This document shows, piece after piece, positions 22,252 through 35,100 of a DNA stretch of 64,000 nt. Below the pieces are notes generated by a model. It was not told the DNA's origin. It did no database searches and saw nothing but the letters and a program-made list of their open reading frames with translations. Source of the DNA: Paraspadella gotoi (lineage: Eukaryota; Chaetognatha); NCBI GenBank assembly GCA_051294375.1, contig CM119269.1, positions 14,056,552-14,120,551 of the forward strand, read 5' to 3'. Made by a program: the position numbers and the translations under genes. The stretch's first letter is position 1; every line of letters begins with the position of its first letter.

Positions 22252-24749
22252 CTTCACCTTGAAGCCCGAATGAGAACGAAATAGAATAGATTATTATCAA
22301 TTAGACCGGAGTTTTTACAGTTTAAGATTTGTCAAAGATTCAGACAATTTTTTAACAGTAGATTGATTCATCTAGTAATAAATATTCAGCTTTGCCTCAT
22401 AAATTTATGCAGAGACCGTTCGTTCAAACTCAAAAGATATCACATACCTCAATAGAAAAGTTCGATTTTTCAAAAAAAGTTTTTCCTTTTGTTGCTGGGC
22501 TGAAAGACAATCGCGTGTTTTCAATTTTATGACAGAATAAAGAAATCTACATATGAAATGTACATAGAAAATCCGAGGAATAATTTTATTTCAGGTGGTT
22601 GAAATCATATGTTAAAGTTGTTATATTTTATGAAACGATGAGGCCAATGTTTTGTGATGCGTAACTAGTTTTAAGTCAGCTAATACATAATCTATCATTG
22701 GCTCAATTTCCAACAGACAGTCGGTCCAGCTTTAGATGAACTTACCTTCAGAAGTTGGGAAAGAGTTGAATGCTTAACGCAAAACTCTTCTTGAACTATT
22801 TAAAATAAAATAAATACTTTAAAAATCAATTCGTTTATAAAATGTCAACAAGTAGAATTAATATGTATGTTTTAGCAAAGTATCATGAATTTAAACTCAC
22901 CGAAAATCCTCGATTTCAATAAAATTCGAATATAAAATAGATTCGAAACGTCATTAACTCCATTCTCAAAGCGCCTTACGTCACCTCCGCTGAAAACCGG
23001 TTTCCTAACTAAAAGTAAAAAAGGAGTTTCTTCTGGAAGGATTATAATGTATCTGTAGTCAGTAGTGTCTTTTTTTTTTTTTTGAAAAAGAAGAAAGAAA
23101 AGAGCATGACATCAATATCAGATTCATATGAGGAATTAAATATTAATAAAATAATAAATATATAATATGTACATTATGAATAATATATAACATTTTTTTA
23201 TAAGTTTTTAAATTTTTTTCTTGAATTTTGCTTGCCACTGTACATAAAATTAAACAAAATTCAAAAATATTTTAATATCCTGGTTAACTTTTAGCAGCGA
23301 TTCTACTTATACTTATAGCAAATAATGCTTATATCAATAAAGGCCTATGCAGCACGAAAGTCGATAATAAGTTTATAACAATTGAATCCAGATTCCCGAG
23401 GGAAAAAAGCAAGCCTGCTCGGCGAGCAGTGCTCGCCATTATCTTGACTTTGTGACCATTGTCTATAGGTCATCTTAATGACTAAGGTCAATTCGAGTCG
23501 CCGAATTATTTCATTTCATTGAAACTTCAAATATATAAACTTAATAATTAATATACACTATAATACTTAGTATTATTATTATTATACCTTATCATTATCA
23601 ATAAAAACTTATTACTTTTCTTAGTATTAAGCAATTCGTAGTGGGATTTACAAGAGCCCCCCAATATTTCGATTCAAATGGACGAGTCATTTTTCAATCC
23701 ATCACTAGTGAAACAACATATTGCTTTTTATTGGCAAAAATAATTGCTTAATATTAATTTACAAATTCCTGTGAATATGATGTCTCTTCTACAATTGTCA
23801 CTTTTATTCTCATTAGTAATTCTATATCCTTATTTATATAACCAAGTCATACAACTAATCCATGCATATACAATTATAATGCATATATAATTCAAATAAA
23901 CAAGTTATAAACTGTCTTGCATTCTGACTTTGAAAACCTTATAGAGCATTGAGTACCTTATTAACTAATTTGACTACTGAACTAAATTGACTAATTTAAT
24001 TAATTTAACTAATTTGACTAATTAACGTCTAAGAGCAACAGGAAAAAATTCATATTATCATTATGATTTTGAAAAGCTTGAATATCGCTTGATAAAGAGA
24101 AAGTAAATACTACTATACCAAAAGCTTGCTAAATAAAAAAATTAATACAAGAAAATGTTAGTTTATTTTTCGCCAAGAAGTTATGAAACAATTTTACCGG
24201 ATTTGAAAAAAAACTAAAACCATTTAAAGCATTGACTTGATGTCGAAAATAGAAAATAGACAACTGACAAGATTTTTATGTTGGGAAAGTATAAGCTTTG
24301 AAACAACACCAACGATGTTACACTTGGAAAGGCCATGGAAAGATTGTAATGTTCAATAGCATTATTATTATAAGTGTAGTTTATATTAAAGGAATTCTCA
24401 ATAAATAAAATTTAATTAGAATAATAATAGAAAGAATACAATAAAGATACGTAAAAATGTGAAAAAATTTAAGTTCAAAGCTTAATAAGGGACATTTCAC
24501 TGCTCAGTATTAAATAATGAAATATTAAAGGTCAAACCGGTTCAAAAATATCAAAATTACTTAAATATATATATACGTATCAACTTTTATAACGTATTTA
24601 AACATCCCAACAACAATTATAAGAATTAGCCTAGAGCTTTTAGTCACTACCGCTACGAGTTTTTCTCTTCTTTTCTACCGAACGATCTCGTGGCTTCCTT
24701 TATCCACAATTGACATTGTTGGCGAGTCATTTGTTATGCTATCTCAATG
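22252..24749. other. AT-rich intergenic region, copy 2
   Basis: Copy of 12980-15474. No exon supported on either strand. Confidence 0.5.
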
Positions 24750-27700
24750 TCAAAAAGAAACCAGATCGGCGAAGGGATCGTTGGGCTTCGTTTCAGCGTA
24801 TTTCTTCTCGCGCGCCGGAGGTTTCGGCAGAGTCGGCGGCTTCGGCAACGTCAGCGGTTTCCGAGTTGGCGTCGGCGGCAACGCGGGACGCGATGGGCGT
24901 TCTTGCGTCGTCGTCGTCGAGACGCTGGATCCCATCAAATTCCACTCTTCCAGAAGACGTTCGTCATCTGCTTTAAGCCTCGACGTACCAACTCCGTAAG
25001 TTGAAGAGGCGTTCATCGCGGAAGAAGAGTTGTCTTCTGCCCAAAATGCGGTATTCGTCTGCCGCCATGACTGAGCCTGCTGTTGCGGCTGCGGAAAAAG
25101 AAAAGAAGACTGCGCAAAGAGAGAATTGTTGTTTCCGGATAGGCGGTTCAAGGCGGGGTCGACCGTCTCGGGGCGACTAGAAGTGCAGACTCTTCGAAGG
25201 GCCGAGTGAGAGGAGAGAGACGAAGTGATCGCCGGTGAGTAAACCGAAGCGGATCTCGGAGGAACGACCGTCCCCGCGTTGTATAATGGATTTGCAAAAT
25301 TCCTTCCCGGCAATGAACCGTCCGTCCCTCGATAGAGAGGATTGAGAAAGTTTTTTCCCGGCAATTGAGATGTAGACGAAGACGAATCGGTTCTAGCCAC
25401 GAGACGATCGACAGCGGATCCAGAAGCCAAAGGATCGAAGTCGGCCGTGGTGAGACTCGCGAGGGATTTGGAGGCATTGGCCAGCGCAGTTTCTTCGGCG
25501 CCAAAGCTAATAAGTTCGACCGGGTGTTCGCCCGACCGTCCAGGAACGACGCTATCTGGTAATTCGGGCGTCTGCGTCAATGATCCGGTCCTTTTGCGAC
25601 GCGGCGGAGGAACGGGCGCAGAGATACCTGGAATTAGAACTTCCTGCGGCTGTTCATCTCTATTTTGCGGCTGCTGTTGTTGCTGCTCCCATTCACGGTT
25701 CTTCATTGATGTTCGTTTGGGTGGAATCTTGGGTTTATCGTCGGCGTTGACGTTTCCGACATCGATCAAACCAACTATGTCGGGATCATCGATGAGGTTA
25801 AGCCCGACTCGAGGAAACGAATCCCCAGACGGAAGTGGTGGTCGCAGTGGGCGTGGCGTTGGGCTCTTCACGCTGGTAGAGGAATTGACGACGTCCTTCT
25901 CCGCCTCATCATAACTCTCTTCGCCCTCAGCATCGTTGCAATCATCGTCATCATCGTCGAAGAGAACATCGTACTTGCGTGTTTCTTTTATCGATTCTTC
26001 CGTCGTGTCACCGCGGTGAGTTGCAGAACGCTCCGAGGATGATGCTAGGTTGGCGCTTCGCGGGCGTAGATCCTCTTGGGAAGAGAAAGCGGCCTGACGG
26101 TGTGGTCGCGTGGCGACGTAGCTGGTAGCCGGACGAGGAGGACGCAGGACCGGGGAGTTTGGCGCAGAATTGGTGAGTCCGACAGCCGGAGAACCGAGGC
26201 CAGTCTTCTCTAAACTGCCGCCGCTGCCTCCCGACGAGCGACCGTCCTTAATTTCCTTGGCCGAATTACGGAACCGTTCCATTAGGAGATGATCGTCGAA
26301 ACCTCCCTTGACCGTTGAGGTTAATTCCTTGACTTTTCCTTTCAGCTTTTGCCCGCTCTTGGCGCCCGCTTGGCGAACGCCCTTGCCCGCGCGCTTGAGA
26401 CGGCGACCAAGACTCTTTCCGTTGGACTTGAGCCACGCCTGATATCGATCTCCAGCTTTGTGTCCAATCTCGAAGGCAGAACATTCGCGCTCGAAGACGT
26501 CGCGCTCGTCGCAAAATCCGTCGCCCAGGTTGAGCATGTCGAGGCGGCCCTCGACGAACTGGCGAAAGATCTGAAGGTGAAGAAGGGACTCGAGGAAGGG
26601 TCGGACGTCCGATGGTCGCGAGGCGAGGAAGGCCGCGTCGTCGAACTCGATCTCACTGTCGGGACGAAACGTCAGCGCCTCTCGGTATCCGCCGATGAGA
26701 GTGACTGTGGCGCGGAGAAAGGCGCGAGCGATCACGTCACCGCCTGCGTAAGAGTTTTTGAGTCTCTTGCGGAGGTCGACGGCGACGACGTCGGGCAGAG
26801 ACGCCGCATCCTCGTATTCCGATTCCACGAGATTCCGATCGAGGTCGACGACGACGGCGTCGCCCAACATCGCCGTCGAATTCTTGATGCGCGTCTCGAA
26901 GAGGCGAGTCTCCACGCCGATGAGAAAGGGGATCGGGGCTGAGACGTAGTCGACCAGCGACTCGGGCAGAAGTGGGATTAGAATGTGCTGCCAGTGCATG
27001 GGGTAGATGAGGGATTCGGCGGCGAAGACGCAAGCGGTGAGTTTTCGGAGACTTTTGCAGACGAAAAGGAGGCGCCGTTCGTGCAGCATTGCAGCAAAGA
27101 TGGCGACCATGTGACGAGTTTCAAGCGAATAGTATTGCGTCATGTTGGGATCGGCCGGAACGGCTGGGAGACGGTTTCGCGGGTCCGGCGCCCTGAGGGA
27201 AAAAGCCTCCTCGCCAACGAAGAATTGTTCCTCGACATCTGGCGGCAGAGGTGGATATTCATAGAGGCGACGTAAAAGTTCGAAGGCGTCGTCATTCCCA
27301 CCATTGTTGCGGTTACGGAGCTCAGCGATTGCGTCCAAAAGTTTGGGGAAAGCGTCGTGCCAAGGTAAGAAGGTGACGAGAAGAGCGACTCGCGCATCCC
27401 CGCTCACGGACGAAGACCGACGGCAGAACCCGAACATTAGAATCCCGTCCACGCCCGTCTTGACAAAGGTGTAGTGCTGGACAGCGACAGAGGATCCCTC
27501 GTCCGGCGTTCCCAGCGAAGGCGTTGACGGGAAAGCGAATGAAGGAGCAGCCTTGAGAACGTCTTCGTCGTCGTAGTCGGAAGGGAATCTGCTGAGGATC
27601 CGTGATGGTGGCTGTGAATGAGTTGTTGAAGTCTCCAGCGATATTTCGAGAAAGACCTCGAAATGGCGGCGGACATCGGCTTGAAGTCGTGAGCCTCTGA

Positions 27701-27779
27701 TGACTCTCGAACGACGACCGTCGACAGCGCATGTTTTTGACGAGGGTGCGATTATAACGGGGCTCGGTTCGGCGGGCAT
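24750..27779 (-). CDS. DENND1: DENND1 (connecdenn) Rab35 exchange factor, intronless
   Basis: DENND1 proteins activate Rab35 and link it to AP-2 and clathrin in endocytosis. This is one uninterrupted frame of 1009 codons with ATG at 27779. Order: an N-terminal extension without known match (1-35), uDENN from about FEVFLEISLET (40), a core block YSLETRHMVAIFAAMLHERR and YPMHWQHILIPLLPESLVDY (about 215-280), dDENN with RQFVEGRLDMLNLGDGF (about 418-434), then a long Ser/Pro-rich tail ending NDPFADLVSF. The final DPF is an AP-2 appendage-type motif. Neighbouring genes have many introns and animal DENND1 genes are normally split, so an intronless copy suggests retroposition. It is duplicated, broken, at 15475-18480. 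Whether it is A, B or C type cannot be said. Confidence 0.88.
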   Translation of the reverse strand: MPAEPSPVIIAPSSKTCAVDGRRSRVIRGSRLQADVRRHFEVFLEISLETSTTHSQPPSRILSRFPSDYDDEDVLKAAPSFAFPSTPSLGTPDEGSSVAVQHYTFVKTGVDGILMFGFCRRSSSVSGDARVALLVTFLPWHDAFPKLLDAIAELRNRNNGGNDDAFELLRRLYEYPPLPPDVEEQFFVGEEAFSLRAPDPRNRLPAVPADPNMTQYYSLETRHMVAIFAAMLHERRLLFVCKSLRKLTACVFAAESLIYPMHWQHILIPLLPESLVDYVSAPIPFLIGVETRLFETRIKNSTAMLGDAVVVDLDRNLVESEYEDAASLPDVVAVDLRKRLKNSYAGGDVIARAFLRATVTLIGGYREALTFRPDSEIEFDDAAFLASRPSDVRPFLESLLHLQIFRQFVEGRLDMLNLGDGFCDERDVFERECSAFEIGHKAGDRYQAWLKSNGKSLGRRLKRAGKGVRQAGAKSGQKLKGKVKELTSTVKGGFDDHLLMERFRNSAKEIKDGRSSGGSGGSLEKTGLGSPAVGLTNSAPNSPVLRPPRPATSYVATRPHRQAAFSSQEDLRPRSANLASSSERSATHRGDTTEESIKETRKYDVLFDDDDDDCNDAEGEESYDEAEKDVVNSSTSVKSPTPRPLRPPLPSGDSFPRVGLNLIDDPDIVGLIDVGNVNADDKPKIPPKRTSMKNREWEQQQQQPQNRDEQPQEVLIPGISAPVPPPRRKRTGSLTQTPELPDSVVPGRSGEHPVELISFGAEETALANASKSLASLTTADFDPLASGSAVDRLVARTDSSSSTSQLPGKNFLNPLYRGTDGSLPGRNFANPLYNAGTVVPPRSASVYSPAITSSLSSHSALRRVCTSSRPETVDPALNRLSGNNNSLFAQSSFLFPQPQQQAQSWRQTNTAFWAEDNSSSAMNASSTYGVGTSRLKADDERLLEEWNLMGSSVSTTTTQERPSRPALPPTPTRKPLTLPKPPTLPKPPAREKKYAETKPNDPFADLVSF

Positions 27780-28514
27780 CTCGGCCTAGGACGCCGTCGC
27801 CTCGATATAGCCCTTAGTAAAAGAGTGCCATCGGTCACAACAAACTTCAAAGGGCGCGGTGTTTTGCGGCGAGTACAGTATTACATTTTTTGAAGAACTT
27901 CACTCATTTTGATCATTTCCATTCAGATCCTATATTAAAAATTAATTAGAAAAGACTCGAGTCAAATTTTTAACATGTGGTAAAATATAAAATGGTGAAT
28001 CATAATGCCTTCATTAAATAATTAAAACGCCCACTTGAAAAAAAAATATTAGAGATTTTAACCACATCTTTATTTTAAAATCATAAAAGCTTTTATTATG
28101 ACTAGCACTTCAGGGGAAAATTTATTCTGTTAAGATTATCAACATAGTCAATTTTATATGACATAAACATTGAGTAGAGAAACCTGCTGAACATACCAGT
28201 AAAAAAATTATATTCCTTAATACGGCCATAACAATTGTTTCTTTACATTTTTATGCTCGATTCGGTCCGCATCCGCTAAAGAATTGTCTTGTCGCTAGGC
28301 AACCGAATAACATGTCAAACGTCAAACGTTGAAAAATATTGTCCGAAAATTATGTTTGATTTGATCAATCTAAGAAAATTTAACTACACTTTTTTATAAT
28401 CTATTTGTAATACAATATATGCAATATCTTTCGTTTTTTTAATTTTGTGTGTATCGCTTTCCGCCCTTTTCGAAATATGGGGTTACTTTTTTTGCAAGTA
28501 AAATAGTTTTGAGA
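27780..28514. other. Divergent intergenic region, copy 2
   Basis: Copy of 18481-19221, between DENND1 (minus) and the EPSTI1-like gene (plus). No exon supported. From about 28.2 kb onward one-base indels relative to copy 1 become frequent. Confidence 0.5.
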
Positions 28515-29250
28515 ATGGGACCCATCGCGTAAATATGAAACATGTCCAAAACTAGAGAATCAACATCAGGTGTTACCAAAACCAACACCAACGCGAAAGA
28601 TCTTCAACCTAAGTAAGTCAGACATTTTTTCAGTTGTCAGTTTTAGTATGAGTGTAATTAAAATTAGTATTTTTAGAGAGCGCTTTCGTTCGAGGGAGGC
28701 GAACGTTTCAACAAATGAAATTTCTAAAGGTGCTTACACGGTATTCCAGCCAAACGAAAAAAAGCGAGCGGCGATTTTACGTCAGGCACGGAAACCATAC
28801 TCATCTAACACAATGCCTAATCAATCCTTAATCAAAGTTTACTAATTCCAGGCAAGGAGAGAGGAAATTTCTTACGAAAAACATAAGCAATCGAGAAGAC
28901 TTGGATCAATTATCGAAACACCTCGTCGCCTTGGAGGTGGAATATCAGATATAAATGGTGTGTATCTTCAGAAATTCCCTATCTTGATGTTAAACTGATC
29001 CTCATTCATGTTTTTTGAAGGGGCGCGATTAAGACAGCAGCGCGAGTCGAGTCGTGGCCCTAACCTCGCAGCTCAAAGGGCGCGCGAATTGAGAGAGACT
29101 GAGAGAAAAGAAGAAGAGCTCGAGTATAGTCGCAAGAAAGAGGAAGCAAGAAAGAAGGCTAAGGAAAATGACAAAAAGAAGACAGGAATGGGGTCTGCAC
29201 CTAACGCCGAAGAACTAAGAAGAAGAAGACTTGAGCATTTAGGAATTTGA
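28515..29250 (+). pseudogene. EPSTI1-like gene, copy 2, frame-broken
   Basis: Copy of 19222-19978. The first exon reads ATGGGACCC (an extra G) instead of ATGGACCC and loses a T further on; exon 2 loses a base in the GGGAGGCGAACG stretch; exon 3 lacks a C at its start; the last exon has lost a T, changing the C-terminus from HFRNLIPTFIN to HLGI and a stop. Conserved blocks FQPNEKKRAAILRQA and PRRLGGG remain. The errors look technical, so copy 1 should be taken as the reference for this gene. Confidence 0.6.
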
Positions 29251-29464
29251 TTCCGACATTTATTAATTAATACTATTTATAATTTTATATACAAGAAATT
29301 GTTTTTGAGGCTTAGCACGCCGCCCATGCAGTTGCCTTTTTCTAGAGAGCGCAATGCAAAAAACTTGAGAAGCCTATGAAATCGAAATGAAGCAAAAGGC
29401 AAAGCGGAAGGAACGCTGATAGTGTCGCTGGAACGAAACCTTCAAAGACGACAGCGACGACGCC

Positions 29465-32025
29465 ATGGCAGAATCGGTGCGAGTCATCTGTCGGGCGCGT
29501 CCCCTCAACACCCGAGAGCGCAAACTTGGATGCAAGGAAGTCCTCAAGATGGACAGTGAAATCGGTCAGGTTAGTCTCAACTCGCGTTATGTTCATGTAG
29601 TTGTTACTGGGTAAATGGAAATTTGCAACTTGCTACGTATCTAAATAACATTGATATTTTGGGTAAATGAAAACGAAAAATGAATAAAAATGGATACCAA
29701 TCGTTTTTGCAGAAAACAAGCGGTGAATATCAGGTTCGATATCATTAGGGAAAGTTGTTAGCTGTAGTAGTAGTTCTTTTTTATAGCTTTTTGCGCTTTT
29801 ATCCACAGAACGATTTCGTTCGATACTCGGTGAGTTACCACAGGTTTCGGGATTCCATTGCATTTTCAGCTCGAGCTCTAGGATAGTGCTTGCTTTTTGC
29901 TCGACTGACATGGCTACTGTTGCTACTAATCTGTTAACGAACTATTTTATACATACCCCGTGAGCCAAATCCACTAACACGATAAGTTTGATTTTTTTTT
30001 GCATGACCCTTTTAGTGACAAATTATTTTTTTTTAAATTTTATATGTGATAGTTTGGGACTTCAGAACAACTGCATTACTCCCCTCCGCTTGACTTGACT
30101 TGATTCTTTTGGTAAAAAAAATTGATGCAGTTGATTGTGTGTTGTATTGAATTATATTTTTTTGAAACTACCCAAGTTGTAAAAGGAAAACCAAATCATA
30201 CTCTTAGCCACAGCTGCTTTTAATACTTTCCAGGTTTAACTTCCTAATTATGGTCAGCGCACACGGATCTGCATCTTTTATTTTATCCCAAATTTTGATG
30301 CTAAGCTGCTTAAATTGCTTGTCCAAAGGCTTGAGAATGAATCTCTTATAAAACAACTGCTTGTAGAAGACAATAAAGAATAATGAAAGTATACTGTAAT
30401 CTTGATACTGAATTAAAAATTATTCATTGCGCTTGATTATGAAGAGATGCGATGAGCCATTAATTTGACGTCTTTGACATCTTCAAAAAAATCAATTAAA
30501 ATTAAATTTTATTATCAAACATTTTTCTATTTATTAAAAAAAAAGCTTACAATTTTATCGATACAGTAAACTATGGCATTGATTTCTTTCGTGTCACTGG
30601 ATTTGGATCACCGGGTATTATTTAATGTATCTCCATCTGTCTCAATGTCTCTTTATCTCTCTTTCTCTAGCTCTCTGAACGCTAGCCTCTAAAACAGTAT
30701 TGTCACGCCATATCGATCCCAGCTTTCATATCGATTCCTCGATGCAAGTTGCACCGGTTATCCTCAATCCCCATCCTCCAATCATCCAGATCGCCATCGT
30801 GAACCCGGCAGACGAAAAGGTCCCTCCGAAGACGTTCACTTTCGACGGCGTCTACGGTATCGGGTCAACGACTGAGCAGATCTACGCTGACGTTGGATTT
30901 CCACTTGTCGAAAGCGTCATGGAGGGTTACAACGGAACAGGTTCTTAGGGGGAGGCATTCAATTAAGAACTGTCTAAATGAAGACATAGAGGTCGAGTTA
31001 TCTTTTATTTACTTTATGGATGACAGTCATTGCTTTTATCGATTAGATGGAACGTTGATCGAGGTTTGTCTTCTTTTTAAAACAGTTTTCGCTTACGGTC
31101 AAACCGGATGTGGGAAGTCTTTTACAATGCAAGGAGTGAACGATCCCCCAAGTCAAAGAGGAATAATTCCTAGGTTCGAAGACGTTTAATGTAATACTTT
31201 GTCAATTTTATCAGTTTTATCGTGGAAACGGTAAATATTTCTTTTCAACCTTTTTCAGAGCCTTTGAGCACATCTTTGAAGCCATAAACGTCGCAGAGTC
31301 GACTAAATTCCTCGTCCACGGTTCTTACTGCGAGATTTACAACGAAGAGATCCGCGACCTGCTCGGCAAAAACGCCAAGGCCAAACTCGACCTCAAGGAG
31401 CATCCAGAGAAGGGCGTTTACGTGCACGGTCTTACCCTGCACGCCGTCAACTCGGTCGCAGAGTGCAAGGTGCTCATGGAAAAAGGTAAGGAAGTGAGTT
31501 AAAATGTTAAATTCTATAAATCTTAAATTCATATTATAATTACCGAAATAAATACATGTTCGGGATTCGCCATTATTTTTCAATCACGCACATGAGACTT
31601 AAAAATTGATTTTTTTTTCACCTTTCCTTTCACAGGGTGGAGTCAGCGCGCTGTCGGCGAGACGTTGATGAACGCTGACTCGTCACGGTCCCACTCTATT
31701 TTCACCATCAACATGGAGATGTGCGACCAGGAGGAAAATGGTGAAGAGAAGTACAAAGGAGCCAAGCTGAATCTTGTTGATCTTGCGGGTGAGGGCGTCG
31801 TCTTCGTTGTCGTTGATCCCGTTGACACTGACAATGTTCATTGTCCAATCCCGCGTTAGGTTCTGAGCGTCAAGCGAAGACGGGTGCGACAGGCGAGAGG
31901 TTGAAAGAAGCCACGAAGATCAACCTTTCACTGTCGGCCCTGGGAAACGTCATTTCCGCTTTGGTAGACGGCAAAGCCAAACACATACCCTATCGGTATG
32001 CTTATCGCGCTCTGTCGGTTTGGTT

Positions 32026-32106
<81 letters not shown>

Positions 32107-35100
32107 ACCTTTCAATATTATTAACGGCAATAACGCTTCTCTTCAAGGGACTCGAAATTAACGCGCCTTCTCCAGGATTCCCTGGGAGGCAACACGAAGA
32201 CCCTGATGGTGCCGCACTTTCTCCCGCCGATAACAACTACGACGAGACACTCTTAAGTTAAGGTTCGATCCCCGCCTCTGATCTGACGGAAAAAATTCTT
32301 GATCGATCATTGATATTTTTCCTGTAGATACGCTAATCGGGCGAAGAACATTAAGAACAAACCCAAAATAAACGAAGACCCGAAAGACGCCCTCCTGCGC
32401 GAATATCAGGATGAGATCAAACGGCTGAAGGCGATGCTGGCGGCGTCGGGTCCCGGCGCTGTCCCACTTTCACCGCCGCCGCCGCAGACGCCTCGACCGG
32501 CGCAGCCGCAAACCAAAGTCGTAGAGGTCGAAAAAATAGTCACCGTCGCCAACCAAGAGGCTATCGATCGGGAGAAACAGCTACTTAGGTGAAATTCAAT
32601 AATAGATTATTTGGTTAATTGTTAAGGGTTTGATTTAATTGTCTTCAATGTATATATTTTTATTTTAATCTGGTAGGGACGAATACGAGGAAAAATTAGC
32701 TGAGCTTCGTCGGGAATTCGAAGCGGAGAGAAGCTCAAAAACGCATCTTCAACAAGAGGTCGATAAGATCCAGAACGATTATGAATTGGTTAGTGCATCA
32801 GAGAGAGAGAGAGAGGAAAAGAGATAGAGATAACTATGTTTGATACGTATCTATTTATCTATATGATCAATTCTGTTTCTCTCAGAAAATGTCAGATTAC
32901 ATACGTGAAGAGGCCAAGAAACAGGAGCAGATTCAAAAGCAAAAAGCGGAAGAGATGATGGAAGAATTACGGAGGGACATGGCGCAGGTTATACATAAAA
33001 CAATCTTTAATTTTCTTTAAAAAAAAAAATAATAAAAATAAATATTAAACAGAACGCTCCGTCTCTTTCGGCGACCGAGCAAAACCAAAAATCTGAAGGC
33101 GAAGACGGTACCGAGAAGAGTGGAGACATGTTAGGTAAGTCCCCATTTTTGTTTGCTCTGTCAACTCGTTTGGTCCTTGACCGTGATTGTGTGAAAGAAA
33201 CGGGAACAGTGCCAACTGCATGACTGTCAGCTTATCTTTTCTTCTTTTCTGAACTTTGTCTTTTTTTTATAATTTTTTCTTGACCACAGATCCTTTCGTC
33301 TCTTCGCCAACGACTGCGCCTACCTCGAGTCCCGAGCCGTCGCTCGACGCAGCTTTAGGAATAGCGCCACCGGAGACGAACTTGGTGCAGGCGGAGGCGG
33401 CGCTGCAGCGGTTGCAGGAGCTTCAGCTCAAATTGGTCGGCGGGGAGATGAAGGGGGACGACGAAATAAAGGAAAAGAGGAAGAAAAAAATGTCGCACGC
33501 GCAAAAAAGGTTGTTTATATGTTTTTTGTGTCTCTCTCTTTCAACTTTTATTCTCATTTTCCCTCCTGATCTTCTCACATCCCCCCCCCCCGCTTTCGCT
33601 TTCCCTAGGAAGTTAAAGTTGATGCAGGCGATCGAGAAGATGGAGGACGACGGGATCCTCATCAAAACCTACGAGAACATTCACGAGGAGTTGCGCGTCA
33701 AGACGCAGAAGCTACGCACTAAAACGGAGGAAGTCGACAAGCTGCAGAGCGAGATCTCCGATCTTCAGTCAGAGTTTGAGTTCGACCGCATCGATTATTT
33801 GGCCACGATTCGCCAGCAGGTTTCGTTGCCGATCGAGTGAAAATTTATTTTCTTTATTATTAATAAATGCTGTACATGGCTGTATGTGCTGGTTTTAAAT
33901 TACTTCAGGACAAACAGATGAAGCTCCTGACCTCGATGCTGGAGCGATTGGCCCCCACAGTTCGTCGCGACTGCAATTACAGCAATTTGGACCGCATCAA
34001 GATGGAATCCTCCTGGAACGAAGAGGCGGGAGAGTGGTCTCTGCCAGAAATCAAGATCGAGAAAACCAGCTTACCTTCGACGGGTGAGTGAATATTTTTT
34101 TAAAATGCCGCTTTAACATGCCGCTTTTATGTTAAGGATAACAGTAGAATGTAAAACTATAAACCGGCTTCATAACAGAATAATCCTTAACCATTTGTTT
34201 AACCTTTCTTTCGTTCCTTGGCCAAGACAAAACGAATGGCAAAGCAAGTAAGTTCTGTTTTTAACCCGTTGTGACAATCTCGGCTCACCCCTTAGTCAGT
34301 AACTTCTAATTTAATAAATTAACATCGAAAGTTTAATCTACAAATAAGAACCGCGACGGCGTAGCTTTATTAGAGAAGTTTTATATTTCTTGATTAGTTA
34401 CTTGCTAAATTAGGTAGTTTTTTAATTACTTAGGTATCATGCCGGGTGGACGACCCTTGGGTCCTCATGTCTCCAGCTCCTTTCCTCATTCGCCGCGAGG
34501 GGCGTTGAACACGCAGCAGATCGACGCAGATACAAGCTTGCAAGAAGACAGGTTTTGTCATGGGATATTGGTCGATTTTGGTCCTACTATGACCTAATTA
34601 TTTTTCCCTTTTCATTTTTAAAAATATTTTTACCTTTTTCCATTTTTAACTTTATTATATTCACTTTTTTCATTTCAGGTACCTTCAACGCTTGCAGCAA
34701 CGACAAAACGGAGAAGATGCAGCCGATTACTTTAAAAACAAGCGAGCGGAGCAGTTGCTCGGTGACATGCGATCTACGATTCAAAACGGGTTAAAGTTGA
34801 ATTCTTCCCTTCAATATTTATTTCCCCCATTTTTCTCGTCCTTTTCTTTTATGTTTCCTTTCTTTTCTTTCTTTGGGTAGTGCTCTTTCCGTCCCCTCGC
34901 CACGTTCCTCTAGCCTTTGGGGCTCTAGCGGCGGCGGTTCTCCCGGCGCTGCTTTCCTCGGCGGCGGTTCTGGGGCGTTTTCTTTCAACCGCGACGGAGA
35001 GACGTCGTCCCCGGCCTTCAATGGCGTCGCCGGCAGAGGCGCTGGATCGCCTGACGTTGGAATGTCTGCTCGACCTGGAATTAAACTGGAGGCGTTGCCG

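Larger units (their letters stand above)
20729..29991 (+). repeat. Copy 2 of the 9.2 kb direct duplication
   Basis: Second unit, joined to copy 1 by about 10 bases (CTCCTATAAT). It contains intact exons 1-4 of the membrane protein gene, an intact 1009-codon DENND1, a damaged EPSTI1-like gene and an intact KIF17 exon 1 that continues into the rest of KIF17. Indel-type errors concentrate after about 28.2 kb here, but in copy 1 before about 18.5 kb. Confidence 0.9.

Noticed and set aside
32258-32280. GGTTCGATCCCCGCC, like a tRNA T arm
   Set aside because: No acceptor stem, D arm or anticodon arm can be placed; it is the KIF17 exon 7 donor and the intron start.
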